64,000 nt of DNA from Nilaparvata lugens. Taxonomy: Eukaryota; Arthropoda; Insecta; Hemiptera; Delphacidae. The notes beneath the pieces are model-generated. The model was given only the letters and a program-made list of their open reading frames with translations. It was not told where the DNA came from and made no database searches. Positions 1 to 9,888 of the stretch are shown here, in pieces. Both the position numbers and the translations under genes were made by a program. Position 1 is the stretch's first letter. The number at the start of each line of letters is the position of its first letter. Where the stretch lies: the NCBI RefSeq assembly GCF_014356525.2, contig NC_052505.1:4510984-4574983 (forward strand), read 5' to 3'.

Positions 1-1975
1 GTTTCACGATGATTTTTATCAACTTTTTGTGAAAAATGGAAAACTCTCAAACTTTGTGATCTTATGGTCTTAGATGCGAGAAACACGAATCTGGAATCAG
101 ATTTGCAAAATTACTTACCGTTCAGGAGATATGACCATTTGAAAATTTTATGTTTGCAGCTTCATAACTCACTCTGTATAGTAGCTGGGGGTGCCAAATT
201 TGGATCCAAAATTTCTCAGGTCAAGCTTTATCTATGGTGCAAATTTCAGCCAAGTCTGAGATACTCTTTGGTTCAGTGTTTTTCACGATGGTTATTAGTC
301 CATGCTTTTCATAGATTTTTTGTGGGAAATAAAAATCACTCAAACTTTGTGATCCTATGGTCTTTGATGCGAGAAACACGAATCTGGAATCAGATTTGCA
401 AAACTCCTTACCGTTCAGGAGACATGACCAAATTTCAGCGAAATCGGAGATACGTCCATGCTTTTCATCGATTCTTTTGTGAAAAATAAAAATTGCTCAA
501 ACTCTTGATCCTATGCATGGTCTTTGATGCGAGAAACACGAATCTGGAATCAGATTTGCAAAATTACTCACCATTCAGGAGATATGACCATTTGAAAATT
601 TCATGTTGCAGCTTCATAACTCATCCTGTATAGTAGCTGTGGGTGCCATATTGGGTCCGACATTTCTCAGGTCAAGCTTTATCTATGGTGCAAATTTCAG
701 CCAAATCTGAGATATTTTTTGTTTCAGTGTGTTTCACGATGATTTTTATCAACTTTTTGTGAAGAATGGAAAACTCTCAAACTTTGTGATCTTATGGTCT
801 TAGATGCGAGAAACACGAATCTGGAATCAGATTTGCAAAATTCCTCACCGTTCAGGAGATATGACCATTTGAAAATTTGCAAATTCCATGTTTGCAGTTT
901 CATAACTCACCCTGTTGTGATCTTATGGTCTTCAATGCGAGAAACACGAATCTGGAATCAGATTTGCAAAATTCGTCACCGTTCAGGAGATATGACCATT
1001 TGAAAATTGAAACATTCTATGTTTGCAGCTTCATAACTCACTCTGTATAGTAGCTGGGGGTGCCAAATTTGGATCCAAAATTTCTCAGGTCAAGCTTTAT
1101 CTATGGTGCAAATTTCAGCCAAGTCTGAGATACTCTTTGGTTCAGTGTTTTTCACGATGGTTATTAGTCCATGCTTTTCATAGATTTTTTGTGGGAAATA
1201 AAAATCACTCAAACTTTGTGATCCTATGGTCTTTGATGCGAGAAACACGAATCTGGAATCAGATTTGCAAAACTCCTTACCGTTCAGGAGACATGACCAA
1301 ATTTCAGCGAAATCGGAGATACGTCCATGCTTTTCATCGATTCTTTTGTGAAAAATAAAAATTGCTCAAACTTCTTGATCCTATGCATGGTCTTTGATGC
1401 GAGAAACACGAATCTGGAATCAGATTTGCAAAATTACTCACCATTCAGGAGATATGACCATTTGAAAATTTCATGTTTGCAGCTTCATAACTCATCCTGT
1501 ATAGTAGCTGTGGGTGCCATATTTGGGTCCGACATTTCTCAGGTCAAGCTTTATCTATGGTGCAAATTTCAGCCAAATCTGAGATACTTTTTGTTTCAGT
1601 GTGTTTCACGATGATTTTTATCAACTTTTTGTGAAAAATGGAAAACTCTCAAACTTTGTGATCTTATGGTCTTAGATGCGAGAAACACGAATCTGGAATC
1701 AGATTTGCAAAATTCCTCACCGTTCAGGAGATATGACCATTTGAAAATTTGCAAATTCCATGTTTGCAGTTTCATAACTCACCCTGTTGTGATCTTATGG
1801 TCTTCAATGCGAGAAACACGAATCTGGAATCAGATTTGCAAAATTCGTCACCGTTCAGGAGATATGACCATTTGAAAATTGAAACATTCTATGTTTTCAG
1901 CTTCATAACTCACCCTGTATAGTAGTTGGGGGTGCCGAATTTGGATCCGACATCTCTCCGGTCAAGCTTCATCCA
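1..1975. repeat. Complex tandem repeat, about 872-bp period
   Basis: Blocks starting at 731 and 1603 are near-identical over a period of about 872 bp. The copy entering at position 1 matches but lacks about 140 bp (the stretch equivalent to roughly 870-1020). A core of about 37 bp beginning GCGAGAAACACGAATCTGG recurs nine times (near 75, 370, 529, 805, 938, 1239, 1398, 1677, 1808), so the long unit was itself built from a shorter repeat. Open frames of 70-140 codons run through it, but they are copies of one another, resemble no protein I know and are broken by single-base differences, so I do not call them genes. The array continues off the left edge. Confidence 0.9.
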
Positions 1976-2011
1976 TGGTATATGTGTTTTAAGCTAAGTT
2001 AAAACACAAGC

Positions 2012-2044
2012 TTATCTTGTTCACTCACTTTGTGAACAAGATAA
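2012..2044. other. Perfect 13-bp inverted repeat, 7-nt loop
   Basis: TTATCTTGTTCAC at 2012-2024 pairs exactly with GTGAACAAGATAA at 2032-2044. It sits between the tandem repeat and the poly(A) signal of the minus-strand gene. Role unknown; it may be a remnant of a small transposon. Confidence 0.7.
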
Positions 2045-2154
2045 TATAATATCTCCAATCAGAAGAATGACTCAGAGGAATTTCTATTATTTTTGGTTTT
2101 TAACGTTACAATAAAAATAAAATATACTTTCACGGTCACAAAACAAAACAAAGC

Positions 2155-2160
2155 TTTATT
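2155..2160 (-). promoter_or_regulatory. AATAAA poly(A) signal of the minus-strand gene
   Basis: Read on the minus strand, AATAAA lies about 57 bases after the stop codon at 2217-2219, a normal distance for an animal 3' end. This supports 2217-2353 being a true terminal exon. Confidence 0.6.
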
Positions 2161-2216
2161 AAATTTTACAAATATGTGTTGCTCTTGGAACCTGCAATAT
2201 GGTTGTCTTCAAAGTC

Positions 2217-2353
2217 TTATTTTTCCACAGTGTGTAATATTTGTCTCTCAATGAATTCAGCTATCTCCGTCACGCACACATCAGCATCTATTTCCGCTCG
2301 TGTCTCGGCAAAATTGAGAAGAGTCACAGTTATGTACTCGATCAAGTTTATTA
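2217..2353 (-). CDS. Unrecognised minus-strand gene, terminal exon
   Basis: Reading minus, a good acceptor (ctctttgcag) precedes 2353. One base carried from the previous exon plus TA completes an Ile codon, and 44 further codons follow, ending LHTVEK and TAA. The peptide is helical and acidic (for example LLNFAETRAEIDAD and EIAEFIER). The phase (1 base carried) matches the exon at 4556-4766 exactly, and a poly(A) signal follows. I do not recognise the protein family. The alternation of hydrophobic and charged residues suggests a soluble all-helical protein; that is inference only. Confidence 0.72.
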
Positions 2354-2538
2354 CTGCAAAGAGAAACATATTATAGAACGAAATCTAAAATTTTGGAAGA
2401 TAATTAAATTTATGATAGATGGTAATTCAAATCAGTAAGAATGAGTAGGTAGAGGAAGAAGAAGAATAGTTAGAAGAAGAGCAATAGGAAGAAAATGTAA
2501 GAAAAAGGGGGAGAAGAAGATGAACAATAATAAAATTA

Positions 2539-3072
2539 CTAGTAGTTCTGTGAACAGTAGACCTCGCGCTCAGTAAGTTACATTGACCTGTTGTTATGTT
2601 TTCTCAAAAAATTAATAAATAATTTATCAATTTAAAATGTCTAGAGAAAATCCAAAATAAACATAGAGCTTTCTGTCCTATCGTACCGTGACGTGTCGTC
2701 CCGGAATGTGAGTGTGAGCGCTGTTATCAGGTCTGGCTGCCGTCGATACGCCAATCCAATCAACCCAACAGAGAACATTCAAACGCGAAAAATCGGTTTG
2801 TTGAAACTAACAAAATAAACTACCATAATGCTAATTTCCTACAGACTTCATTTCTCACTTTTCATGATTTCAGAAATCAATTTCTTTTCAATAATATTTG
2901 TTGCAATTTTGATTAAAAAAGAAAATGTAAAAAAATGTTTTCTATCAATAACTCCAAACTCTGAACTAGAATTATGGCCTCAGCTTATGGAAAGACAAAG
3001 TAGACAACTGTCTACTAACGTTGATGGAAAGATACATTTTCAAGATGTTCGATGTTTTTGAACGGGTAGTAT
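2539..3072 (-). mobile_element. Repeat family Y, CTAG-ended element
   Basis: An inverted full copy occurs at 30311-30843. Oriented minus, the element starts near TAATACTACCCG and ends with CTAG at 2539-2542 followed by T. Its last 35 bp or so are shared with family X (10624-11035, 22102-22487) although the rest is unrelated. A conserved 3' terminus ending CTAG before T is a Helitron trait, but I see no clear TC 5' end. It lies in the last intron of the minus-strand gene and carries its own insertion at 2996-3023. Confidence 0.6.
2987..3032. mobile_element. 28-bp inverted-repeat micro-element with 9-bp target duplication
   Basis: The 9-mer ATGGAAAGA occurs at 2987-2995 and again at 3024-3032, flanking 28 bp (2996-3023) that begin CAAAG, end CGTTG and are nearly palindromic around ACAACTGT. 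Both ends match the terminal repeats of the 869-bp element at 59181-60049, which also has a 9-bp duplication. This looks like that transposon reduced to two joined ends. The equivalent site in the inverted copy (30362-30393) carries a slightly longer version. Confidence 0.65.
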
Positions 3073-3077
3073 TATAG

Positions 3078-3352
3078 CATAGAGAAACAATAGGGTAAGT
3101 AGATATCCCATGGTATAGGGAATTTATGTCGCAACTTTTACTGTTATCTCAAGCCGATTACTGTCGATTATTGTCAATTTTTACTGTTTTGTTAGGGTGA
3201 GAGTGTATGAACGGCACAATTTGAGAGACTACCAGCGTCACACAGCTTCATATGAAAGAACTAAGTGAACTATCCGCTTATGATAACAGTAAAAGTTGCG
3301 ACATAAATTCCCTATACCATGGGATATTTACTTATTCTATTGTTTCTCTATG
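3078..3352. mobile_element. Foldback MITE with 7-bp target duplication (copy 1)
   Basis: Long inverted arms begin CATAGAGAAACAATAG and contain the block ATCCCATGGTATAGGG. Direct repeats ATTATAG flank it at 3071-3077 and 3353-3359. Other copies are at 39146-39420 and, truncated, 45483-45640. It is non-autonomous with no ORF. The 7-bp duplication does not fit the commonest superfamilies (TA, TTAA, 8 or 9 bp). Confidence 0.8.
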
Positions 3353-3668
3353 ATTATAGTCCACTAGACAGCTGATTTATGATGAATAATAATTATTAAA
3401 ATTATTCTATAGTCTAATTTTTACGGTAATATTAGCGTATAAAGGAGGCTCCTTTTTCCTTTTATAATATTTTTGAAATGCAAAATTTCCAAAAACCTTG
3501 TAAACAAGTCGACGCGCAATTTAAAAGAACATAGGTACCTGACAAATTCCATGAGAATCCATTACCGCGTTTCGCCGTAAATGAGCAACATACAAACATT
3601 TAATAACATAAAGAGAAATGCCAAACCGTCGACTTGAATATAAGACCTTACTTCGCTCGGTCAATTAT
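3353..3668 (-). repeat. Repeat family X, partial copy
   Basis: Shares the block around CGTCGACGCGCAATT and ACCGCGTTTCGCCG and the terminal CTTCGCTCGGTCAAT with 10624-11035 and 22102-22487. The CTAG end is missing here because the left end abuts the foldback MITE. Confidence 0.7.
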
Positions 3669-4108
3669 CAGTAAGAGGATGAAGAACAGATATAGGATGG
3701 ACAACAGTGAGGAGAAGAAAAGTAAGGAGAAGTGAGAAAAGTGAGAAGAAGGAGAAAAAGAAAAATATAGTAATAAGAATAAGATGAAGAACAGAGTAAG
3801 AAGAAGAAGCACAGTAGGAGGAAGAAGAAGTACAATTTCCTTTTTCTTCTTCTTCTCTTTCTCGTACTGCTTCTCTGATTTCCTCTTTCTTTTTATTTTC
3901 CTCAGATAAGTTTAGAACATTTTCTCCGAAAATTGAGAGTGAGATAATCTTTGATAGAAAATTAAGTTATAGTCATAATTTATTGGATAACGTGAAAAAA
4001 TTACAATGCAATTATTTTAGTGATTGATATGCAGTGTCGCCATGTTTTTATTTGATGAACCATAAAATTTTGATAAAAAAACAAGTTCACGTTTGATCAA
4101 GACGACTG
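3669..4108. other. Intronic, purine-rich then pyrimidine-rich tracts
   Basis: Roughly 3690-3835 is GA-rich (degenerate GAAGAA) and 3836-3905 is the complementary CT-rich type, so the two could pair. No coding signal or splice-flanked exon is visible. Confidence 0.5.
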
Positions 4109-4369
4109 AAGCTGGGTTCGCGTCTAGGTAAAACCATCGATAAGTGAAAAACATCGAACAGTAAACATCGATGTTAAAAACATCGATGTTTGATGTTGAA
4201 ACATCGATGTATCGATACCCATCCCTAGTTCGCATAGAACAGTGAAAATATAATTAATTCTCATAGGTTCTAATTAGACAATTCACACTCAGCCCGGCCG
4301 AGTGAGTATGAATAATACCATTTAAACTCATGGTAATTATATTTTCACTGTCGTGTGCAAATCCAGCTT
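4109..4369. mobile_element. MITE with AAGCTGG ends, split by a smaller insertion
   Basis: The left arm (AAGCTGG and TTCGC, then after the insertion GAACAGTGAAAATATAATTA) is the inverted complement of the right arm (TAATTATATTTTCACTGTCG, then CCAGCTT at 4363-4369). The left arm only aligns once 4124-4227 and one copy of the flanking 8-mer are removed. Confidence 0.6.
4124..4227. mobile_element. 104-bp hAT-like micro-element nested in a MITE
   Basis: GTTCGCGT (4116-4123) and GTTCGCAT (4228-4235) flank it, an 8-bp target duplication with one mismatch as expected for hAT. It is filled with ATCGATG motifs and ends CCCATCCCTA, whose complement TAGGGATGGG is a hAT-type terminus. The other end (CTAGG) is a weaker match. 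No transposase. Confidence 0.5.
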
Positions 4370-4555
4370 TAGGAAGTGATATTTTTCATGAATGAATTTG
4401 TAGCATTGAAGTCAATAATTATTAAATCCTTTCCTAATATTGATTAGGCTATTTAGATTCAGACTTACATCTCATGTCATTGGATCATCAAGTTCTAAAG
4501 CTGAAATCTTATTGATTCCTATAGGCTATTTATTTTTGGTCTAATTTAGACTTAC

Positions 4556-4766
4556 TTCTCATGTCATTGTCCGATAGCTGTTGTAACTCGTTTGATCCAA
4601 CTCCTGTAAAAACAGTTTCGAAAAAATGTCTGATATTCTTTTTCAGCAATTTCATCACTCGTTGCTGCAGATAATCCAGTGAATCGTAAAATCTTTCTTT
4701 AGAATTCAGCTGCTTTATTCTCATCAGCTCAATAGTATTGTCACTTGATAGCGCCGATGAGGATTC
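4556..4766 (-). CDS. Unrecognised minus-strand gene, penultimate exon
   Basis: Read minus, acceptor (cctgaatacag) at 4767 and donor gtaagt at 4555. The 211 bases give 70 codons plus one base (phase 0 in, phase 1 out), matching both neighbours. It starts with a Ser-rich stretch (ESSSALSSDN), followed by a helical segment (ERFYDSLDYLQQRVMKLL) and FFETVFTGVGSNELQQL. An open frame from an internal Met covers most of the exon. No domain recognised. Confidence 0.72.
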
Positions 4767-5510
4767 CTGTATTCAGGTGGACATTCATCAATTTATTGGA
4801 TAATTGAAAAGACTTGAGAAAATGTTGTCTAACAATCTTAAAATGTCAATAAAACATTTAAGTCTCTTCAACTATGGAAAAGTTACACAGCATCAATATT
4901 CAGGCTACAAACTCAATTTATTGGATATATTTATCAAATTCAAATTTATTTGCCATGAAATTACAAATCAAGTAGACAAAATGCAATGGAGTTATAAATT
5001 AATATATTATACATGAATACTGTAGATAGTGCTTAATTAATGATAGTATAAAGTTCAAAGATAAAACAAATGTACAAAGCTTTGCAAGAAGTCAAATTAA
5101 TGAAGATACAATAATTATGGTATACCTATTGTGACACTACAAATCAAACTGATATTATAATCAATTCCACCAATTTATTAATGAGTTAATTAAATTTATT
5201 GAATCCAGTTTATCAATCTGATTTATAAGGCATTCAGGAGTTTTGTAATGTAAACATCATTGAATTCATGATTAACTGTTTTCAATCATTACATATTTGT
5301 TGAATAATTCAGAGAAATATAGTTGATTTGGATAGTTTTTTCATTCACCTAACATCCACTTCTCTTATTGATGAATCGAATCATTTGGAATAATATTCAA
5401 AGTGAAAAACCTTCAATGTTAAGATAGTTCAGAAGTTTTCAAACGTATTATTTTATTTAAAACGTTTAAACGTTTCATTTCCACTTTTAGAAATATTTCA
5501 ATAATTATTA
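4767..5510. other. Intron sequence, nothing recognised
   Basis: AT-rich; I see no splice-flanked exon, repeat from elsewhere in the window or RNA gene here. Confidence 0.4.
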
Positions 5511-5876
5511 TAGTGAGGTTCACGTTATAATGGCAGTGTTTGATTAGCAATATGGTATTGCTATCCTTGTCAATCATTCAACAAAGCGGATAGTACTATA
5601 TCTTTCTCGCTTTGCTCTGTTGCCAAATCGTCTTTAAACAATTATAAATTAACAAAATATTTCATCTTAATTATAGAAATTCATTATTAAATTATTGAAA
5701 AATATAATTTTATGCTTGTTAAATTTAATTGATTATTTTAAACGAGAATGAACAGTTATTATTACATCAATAAACCTGTATCAGCTACCATCTATAGAAG
5801 GCATTGACAAGACAGAGGATCGGCAACGTTGTTCTCCTATCTTCCTTCGCTGCCATTGTAACGTGGACCTCAATAT
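5511..5876. mobile_element. TA-flanked MITE, AGTGAGGTCCACGTTATAAT family (copy 1)
   Basis: Terminal inverted repeats of about 28 bp (AGTGAGGTTCACGTTATAAT and the complement near 5860) adjoin TA dinucleotides. Seven more full or partial copies occur in the window. Subterminal blocks such as CAACAAAGCGGATAG and AGAAGGCATTGACAAGAC are conserved. The TA target and short TIRs suggest Tc1/mariner mobilisation. No transposase. Confidence 0.8.
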
Positions 5877-5934
5877 AGTAGGTAATTAAATATGAGCTTT
5901 GTATGCACATTCTTTTGGAATGTAAATATGATGA

Positions 5935-6526
5935 ATGAAACAAAATGTAAAAAATAATGTAAAAATAACAATAGCTGCAAACAAGGCGTACTTTGTCCAC
6001 ATGAAACTAATGAAGTCAAAGCTCTTATCACGCATGTCTAAGCTGCGGCTCTACAAAACACTGATCAGACCAGTGGCCACCTATGGTGCTGAGACGTGGA
6101 CGCTGACTAGTAGAGAAGAGCAAGCATTGCGTGTTTTTGAGAGAAAAATTGTAAGGCGTATCATGGGACCAGTCAGGACAGAATATGGGTGGCGTATCAG
6201 AAATAATGAAGAGATTGCCAATTTCATGGGACCAGAAGATATTGTACGAATTACAAAGGCGCAACGGTTGAGATGGTTGGGGCATGTCCAGAGAATGGAG
6301 CACTGCAGACTACCGCATAAGTTGTTAAAAAGTAAAATGATTGGTACGCGTAGAAGAGGAAGGCCCAGGAGGAGATGGCTGGAGGATGTGAGTGCCGATT
6401 TGCATGTTTTGGGCATCAGAGGATGGGTGAATGTGGCGGAGAGGAGAGACGATTGGAGGCAAATTGTGCAGGAGGCCAAGGTCCACATCGGACTGTAGCG
6501 CCAATGAAAGTAAAGTAAAGTAAGTA
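5935..6526 (+). pseudogene. RTE-like LINE fragment, C-terminal reverse transcriptase region
   Basis: The 187-codon open frame (stop 6496-6498) has the hallmark C-terminal pattern: LYKTLIRPVATYGAETWTLT, then RRIMGP, QRLRWLGHVQRM, RGRPRRRW and a final WR...VHIGL. The catalytic domain and endonuclease are missing, so it is a 5'-truncated dead copy. A GTAAA microsatellite tail (about 6508-6526) follows the stop closely, as in RTE elements. It lies in an intron of the minus-strand gene, in the opposite orientation. Confidence 0.85.
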
Positions 6527-6559
6527 ACAATGGATTATATTTAATTACACACTATTCTA

Positions 6560-7140
6560 ATGTTTTAAGCAAAGACATGCAGTCAATTATTTATGTCAAT
6601 AAACATATTTTCACACTTTTTTCTATGTATTAAAACACGACATGCAGTCAACTATTTATGTGAATAAACATATATTTTCACACTTTTTTCTATGTATTTG
6701 AACACGACATGCAGTCAAATATTATAAGTAAATAATTGAAAGTGTTGAAAATGGTCGCTAGACGTTCGAAAGTACGGTACTTTCAGTCAGTAAGTGAAAG
6801 TTTTTAATTATTTACTTGATATTTGACTGTTTAAAATGATCGCTAGATGGTCGAAAGTCCTTCAGTCAGTAAGTGAAAGTTTTTAATTATTTACTTAATA
6901 TTTGACTGCATATCGTGTTTAAATACATAGAAAAATGTGTGTTATACATAGCAGCTCGGAATGGATCAAGAAACCTTTAAACATATTCTGTTCACTTACT
7001 GACTGGACTACTTTCGGGCGACAAGTGTTCATCCTCAATACCGGTAGGTAGCCCAAATGTTAGTCCAGTCAGTAACTGAACAGAATTGTTAATTACTCAA
7101 ATAATTGACTACATATGTCGTTGTATAGAACATCCAAATG
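6560..7140. repeat. Composite inverted repeats
   Basis: Two near-copies of CACACTTTTTTCTATGTATT with GACATGCAGTCAA are followed by their inverted complement near 6890-6935 (ATATTTGACTGC and ATACATAGAAAAA), with internal direct repeats around CAGTCAGTAAGTGAAAG. A second palindrome at about 6983-7090 has arms ATTCTGTTCA and TGAACAGAAT. Related sequence is at 31800-31860. Probably stacked small foldback transposons. Confidence 0.55.
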
Positions 7141-7411
7141 TACTAATACATCGCTGTTTGTAATTGCTCAAGAAACCATCATATCTCAATTGATTGAGGT
7201 AACTCGATCCTAAATCGAAGCAACGAAATGTAGTTATTTATTCATTTATACATTACATTTATTCATCATAAAATAGATTAACAGTAAGAAAAATTTCAAC
7301 TTGAAAATGACCTAGGTTATGGTAGATAGAAACTAGTCGTTGTAATATTTTAAAATAATAAAGAGTACTTCAAGTTTCAATATTGTTTTATAAATTAACA
7401 GTAAGATTTAC

Positions 7412-7525
7412 CTCGTCGGAATAGAACTCCTCTTCGTTAATTATTTCTTCAAATTCCTCTACGGACAATTCTCCCCTCAGAAGTTTTTGTGAACTTATCC
7501 AATCCTTCAATTTTGAATTATAGAT
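7412..7525 (-). CDS. Unrecognised minus-strand gene, internal exon
   Basis: Read minus, acceptor with a poly-T tract (gctttttttcag) and donor gtaaat. 114 bases give 38 codons, phase 0 at both sides: it begins IYNSKLKDWISSQKLL and ends EEEFYSDE. No stop in frame. It is too short for an ORF scan but has high coding character and joins in frame to 4556-4766, whose first residues (ESSS) continue an acidic, Ser-rich linker. Confidence 0.72.
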
Positions 7526-7683
7526 CTGAAAAAAAGCAATCCAGTCAGTGCATTTGGTCAATTAGAAGACCTCTTGTTAGGCTTACAAAAGAAAGTTTCT
7601 ATTCTCAAATGATATGCAGATCGAGCATTATGATATAGGAATGTCTTTGGCAGTATATATTATTATTAGCGTATGGCACATCT

Positions 7684-8376
7684 TCTATATAGGTATATAA
7701 AAGCGAAATGGCACTCACTCACTGACTGACTGACTCACTCACTCACTCGCAGAACTAAAAATCTACTGGACCAAAAACGTTCAAATTTGGTAGGTATGTT
7801 CAGTTGGCCCTTTAGAGGAGCACTAAGAAATATTTTGGGAATATTTTAACTCTAAGGGTGGTTTTTAAGGTTTTAAAGTTCTTTTAGCATGTATATTCTT
7901 CTTATTCCAATATCTTAAAATTATACTTGAAAAATGTCCATACCACATGCTAATATAGAACTATAATCTAGAGAGAGTACCTCTTCGAAACAGTTGTTAA
8001 CTGGTAACCAAATTAATAATTTTGTCAGGTTGGCATTAAGTTGAGTTGACTACTTTAGGTTGGCACCAAGTTGAAGATTGAAATGCATTTATCGCGGAAA
8101 AATTGATTGGCCACTGCTACTTTAATCAGAGCTATTCCTGGGAATATTATTTTACTAGCCGTCAGGCTCGCTTCGCTCGCTATATCCGTTTAGCCAGACG
8201 TTTAGTCTGGACCCCCGACTGGATCGTCCTAACATATGATAAAAATGCTCGAATGAAGAATGAAGGCGAGCGAAGCGAGCCTGCTGATCTCATTCTTGGA
8301 CGATCCAGTCAGGGGTCCAGGGGGCGGAGCTCCCTGGCTAGACGGATATGGCGAGCGTAGCGAGCCTGTCTGCTAG
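7684..8376 (+). mobile_element. Helitron-like non-autonomous element H1
   Basis: The 5' end begins TC (TCTATATAGGTATATAAAAG), followed by GCGAAATGGCACTCACTCAC and CACT/GACT tetramers. The 3' end is CTAG (8373-8376) before T, with a small AGCC/GGCT hairpin in the intact copies. The last 230 bp or so form a GC-rich imperfect palindrome (GGCTCGCTTCGCTCGC and complement). Two better-preserved copies are at 29392-30067 and 43913-44575. No Rep/helicase gene is present. Confidence 0.75.
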
Positions 8377-8659
8377 TGTCGTATAAAGCTCTAAAAGCTT
8401 CAACAGAATTGGAAAATATAAGTTTATTTGGAACTATAACGTACCCAGGAGACAATAAAATGGGAAATATTCACTTTTTTAAACTGTTTACTCAAATTTT
8501 TGGAGTAATTAGGATTTTTATTTATATGGGAATTTATAATACTGTAATTTGCTTACAGTAAAAGTAAAAATGATGTAGTTGAGTTTGTAAAGTATAACTC
8601 TGTTCAAGAGAATATGAATGAGAAGAGATAAAAATATTTCTGGAAAATGTTATTATAAT

Positions 8660-8760
8660 TAAAATTTGGGAGAGGGACAGTTTCGGGTTTTAGCATGTTG
8701 ACCTCTCCCAGTCATTATAAATTTATTTATTTATCATTCACAATAAACTTAAGGACGAAG
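8660..8760 (+). repeat. LINE 3'-end-like hairpin
   Basis: TGGGAGAGG pairs with CCTCTCCCA about 35 bases later and is followed by TTTATTTATTTA repeats, like the 3' ends at 13205-13435 and in the 24.9-27.2 kb array. Probably the terminal fragment of a LINE or a SINE parasitising it. Confidence 0.4.
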
Positions 8761-8807
8761 AAACAGACTACAATCCAAAACTGGTTCTATATGGTATGTT
8801 CTGAATT

Positions 8808-8808
<1 letters not shown>

Positions 8809-8904
<96 letters not shown>
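8809..8904. repeat. AAT trinucleotide microsatellite
   Basis: About 31 uninterrupted AAT units. Confidence 0.95.
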
Positions 8905-9189
8905 GCGTCTCTATTTAAAAAACAAAACCAAACGAATCATCAAGCATACAACCATATTGAACAAACAATTTTCAAAACCAAAAATACTTCTTAATAAACC
9001 TAGTGAACTGTATAAAAGACTAATTTGACATAACCGGAAGGTTGTCTGTCAGGAGTCGGTATCTACTGAATCATTATTACAATGCTTTATCCTAACTGAT
9101 TAATATCCTTCGATCAACAAAACTAATAAAGTTAACAATTTGATTGAACTGTTTCTTGAATTTTAATGAAATGGAAGAGATAAACTCAC

Positions 9190-9299
9190 CATTATTATAC
9201 CAGCAACTAGAAGTGGAACCTCCTCAGAAACTCTTTTTCTAACAAAGGTTCAATAACAGAATTCAATAGATGATTAACAGCAACACCAACTTCGACAGG
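9190..9299 (-). CDS. Unrecognised minus-strand gene, internal exon with one-base frameshift
   Basis: Read minus, acceptor tttttttcag and donor gtgagt. The exon opens PVEVGVAVNHLLNSVIEPLL in phase 0 and would hit a stop. One extra A in the A5 run (plus 9234-9238) gives exactly 37 codons, ending VSEEVPLLVAGIIM in phase 0, which fits the next exon. Length is 110 where 111 is required. Either a sequencing error or a true inactivating deletion; the clean second half favours error. Family not recognised. Confidence 0.62.
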
Positions 9300-9344
9300 C
9301 TGAAAAAAAGTTCTTGCAATGTGTAAATGTGTAAATGCATAAGA

Positions 9345-9700
9345 ATAAGAATCTTTATTATTATAGACATTGTTAACAATGCATTGATAAACGTCAAAAA
9401 TAGGTACCAGGTAATACATAATACAATTAATATATACAAATGATATTAGCCTACAAATATTTGGTTCAGTCAATTACATAAAATTCTTGTATGTTAAATA
9501 AACTTTCAGATTTTAGTACAATTTTAAATTTGTTTTTAAAGAATGTAAGAGGCAATGCCTTAATTTCTAGTTGTAATGAATTGTACAGTTTAACAGATGT
9601 GTACAGATGATTTTTTGTGACGTGGTGAACCTGAGCTGTTGAACTCTGATATTATTCCTATTCCTGGTTTCATATCCATGAAAGTCACTATTTAATTTAA
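9345..9700 (-). repeat. Probable LINE 3' end, reversed
   Basis: Read minus, the stretch ends AATAAAGATTCTTATTCTT, a common LINE 3' tail, preceded by sequence with broken short frames. No confident reverse transcriptase motif remains. Confidence 0.35.
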
Positions 9701-9888
9701 AAAATCCAGATTACTATGTACATAACTTACACTAAATAATACATACAAAGAATAGACAGTTATTGAGAAAACTATTTATGAATATAAATTGAAAAGAAGA
9801 TCGTTCTACTTAGAACATGTAAAAAATACATAGAAAGAGTCCAAAAGTAGAAAAATGTATATTTTCGGAAAAAATGATCTACTTTACT

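Noticed and set aside
64..1875. Several 70-141-codon frames in the left-edge repeat
   Set aside because: All are copies of one tandem repeat with indels; no recognisable protein.
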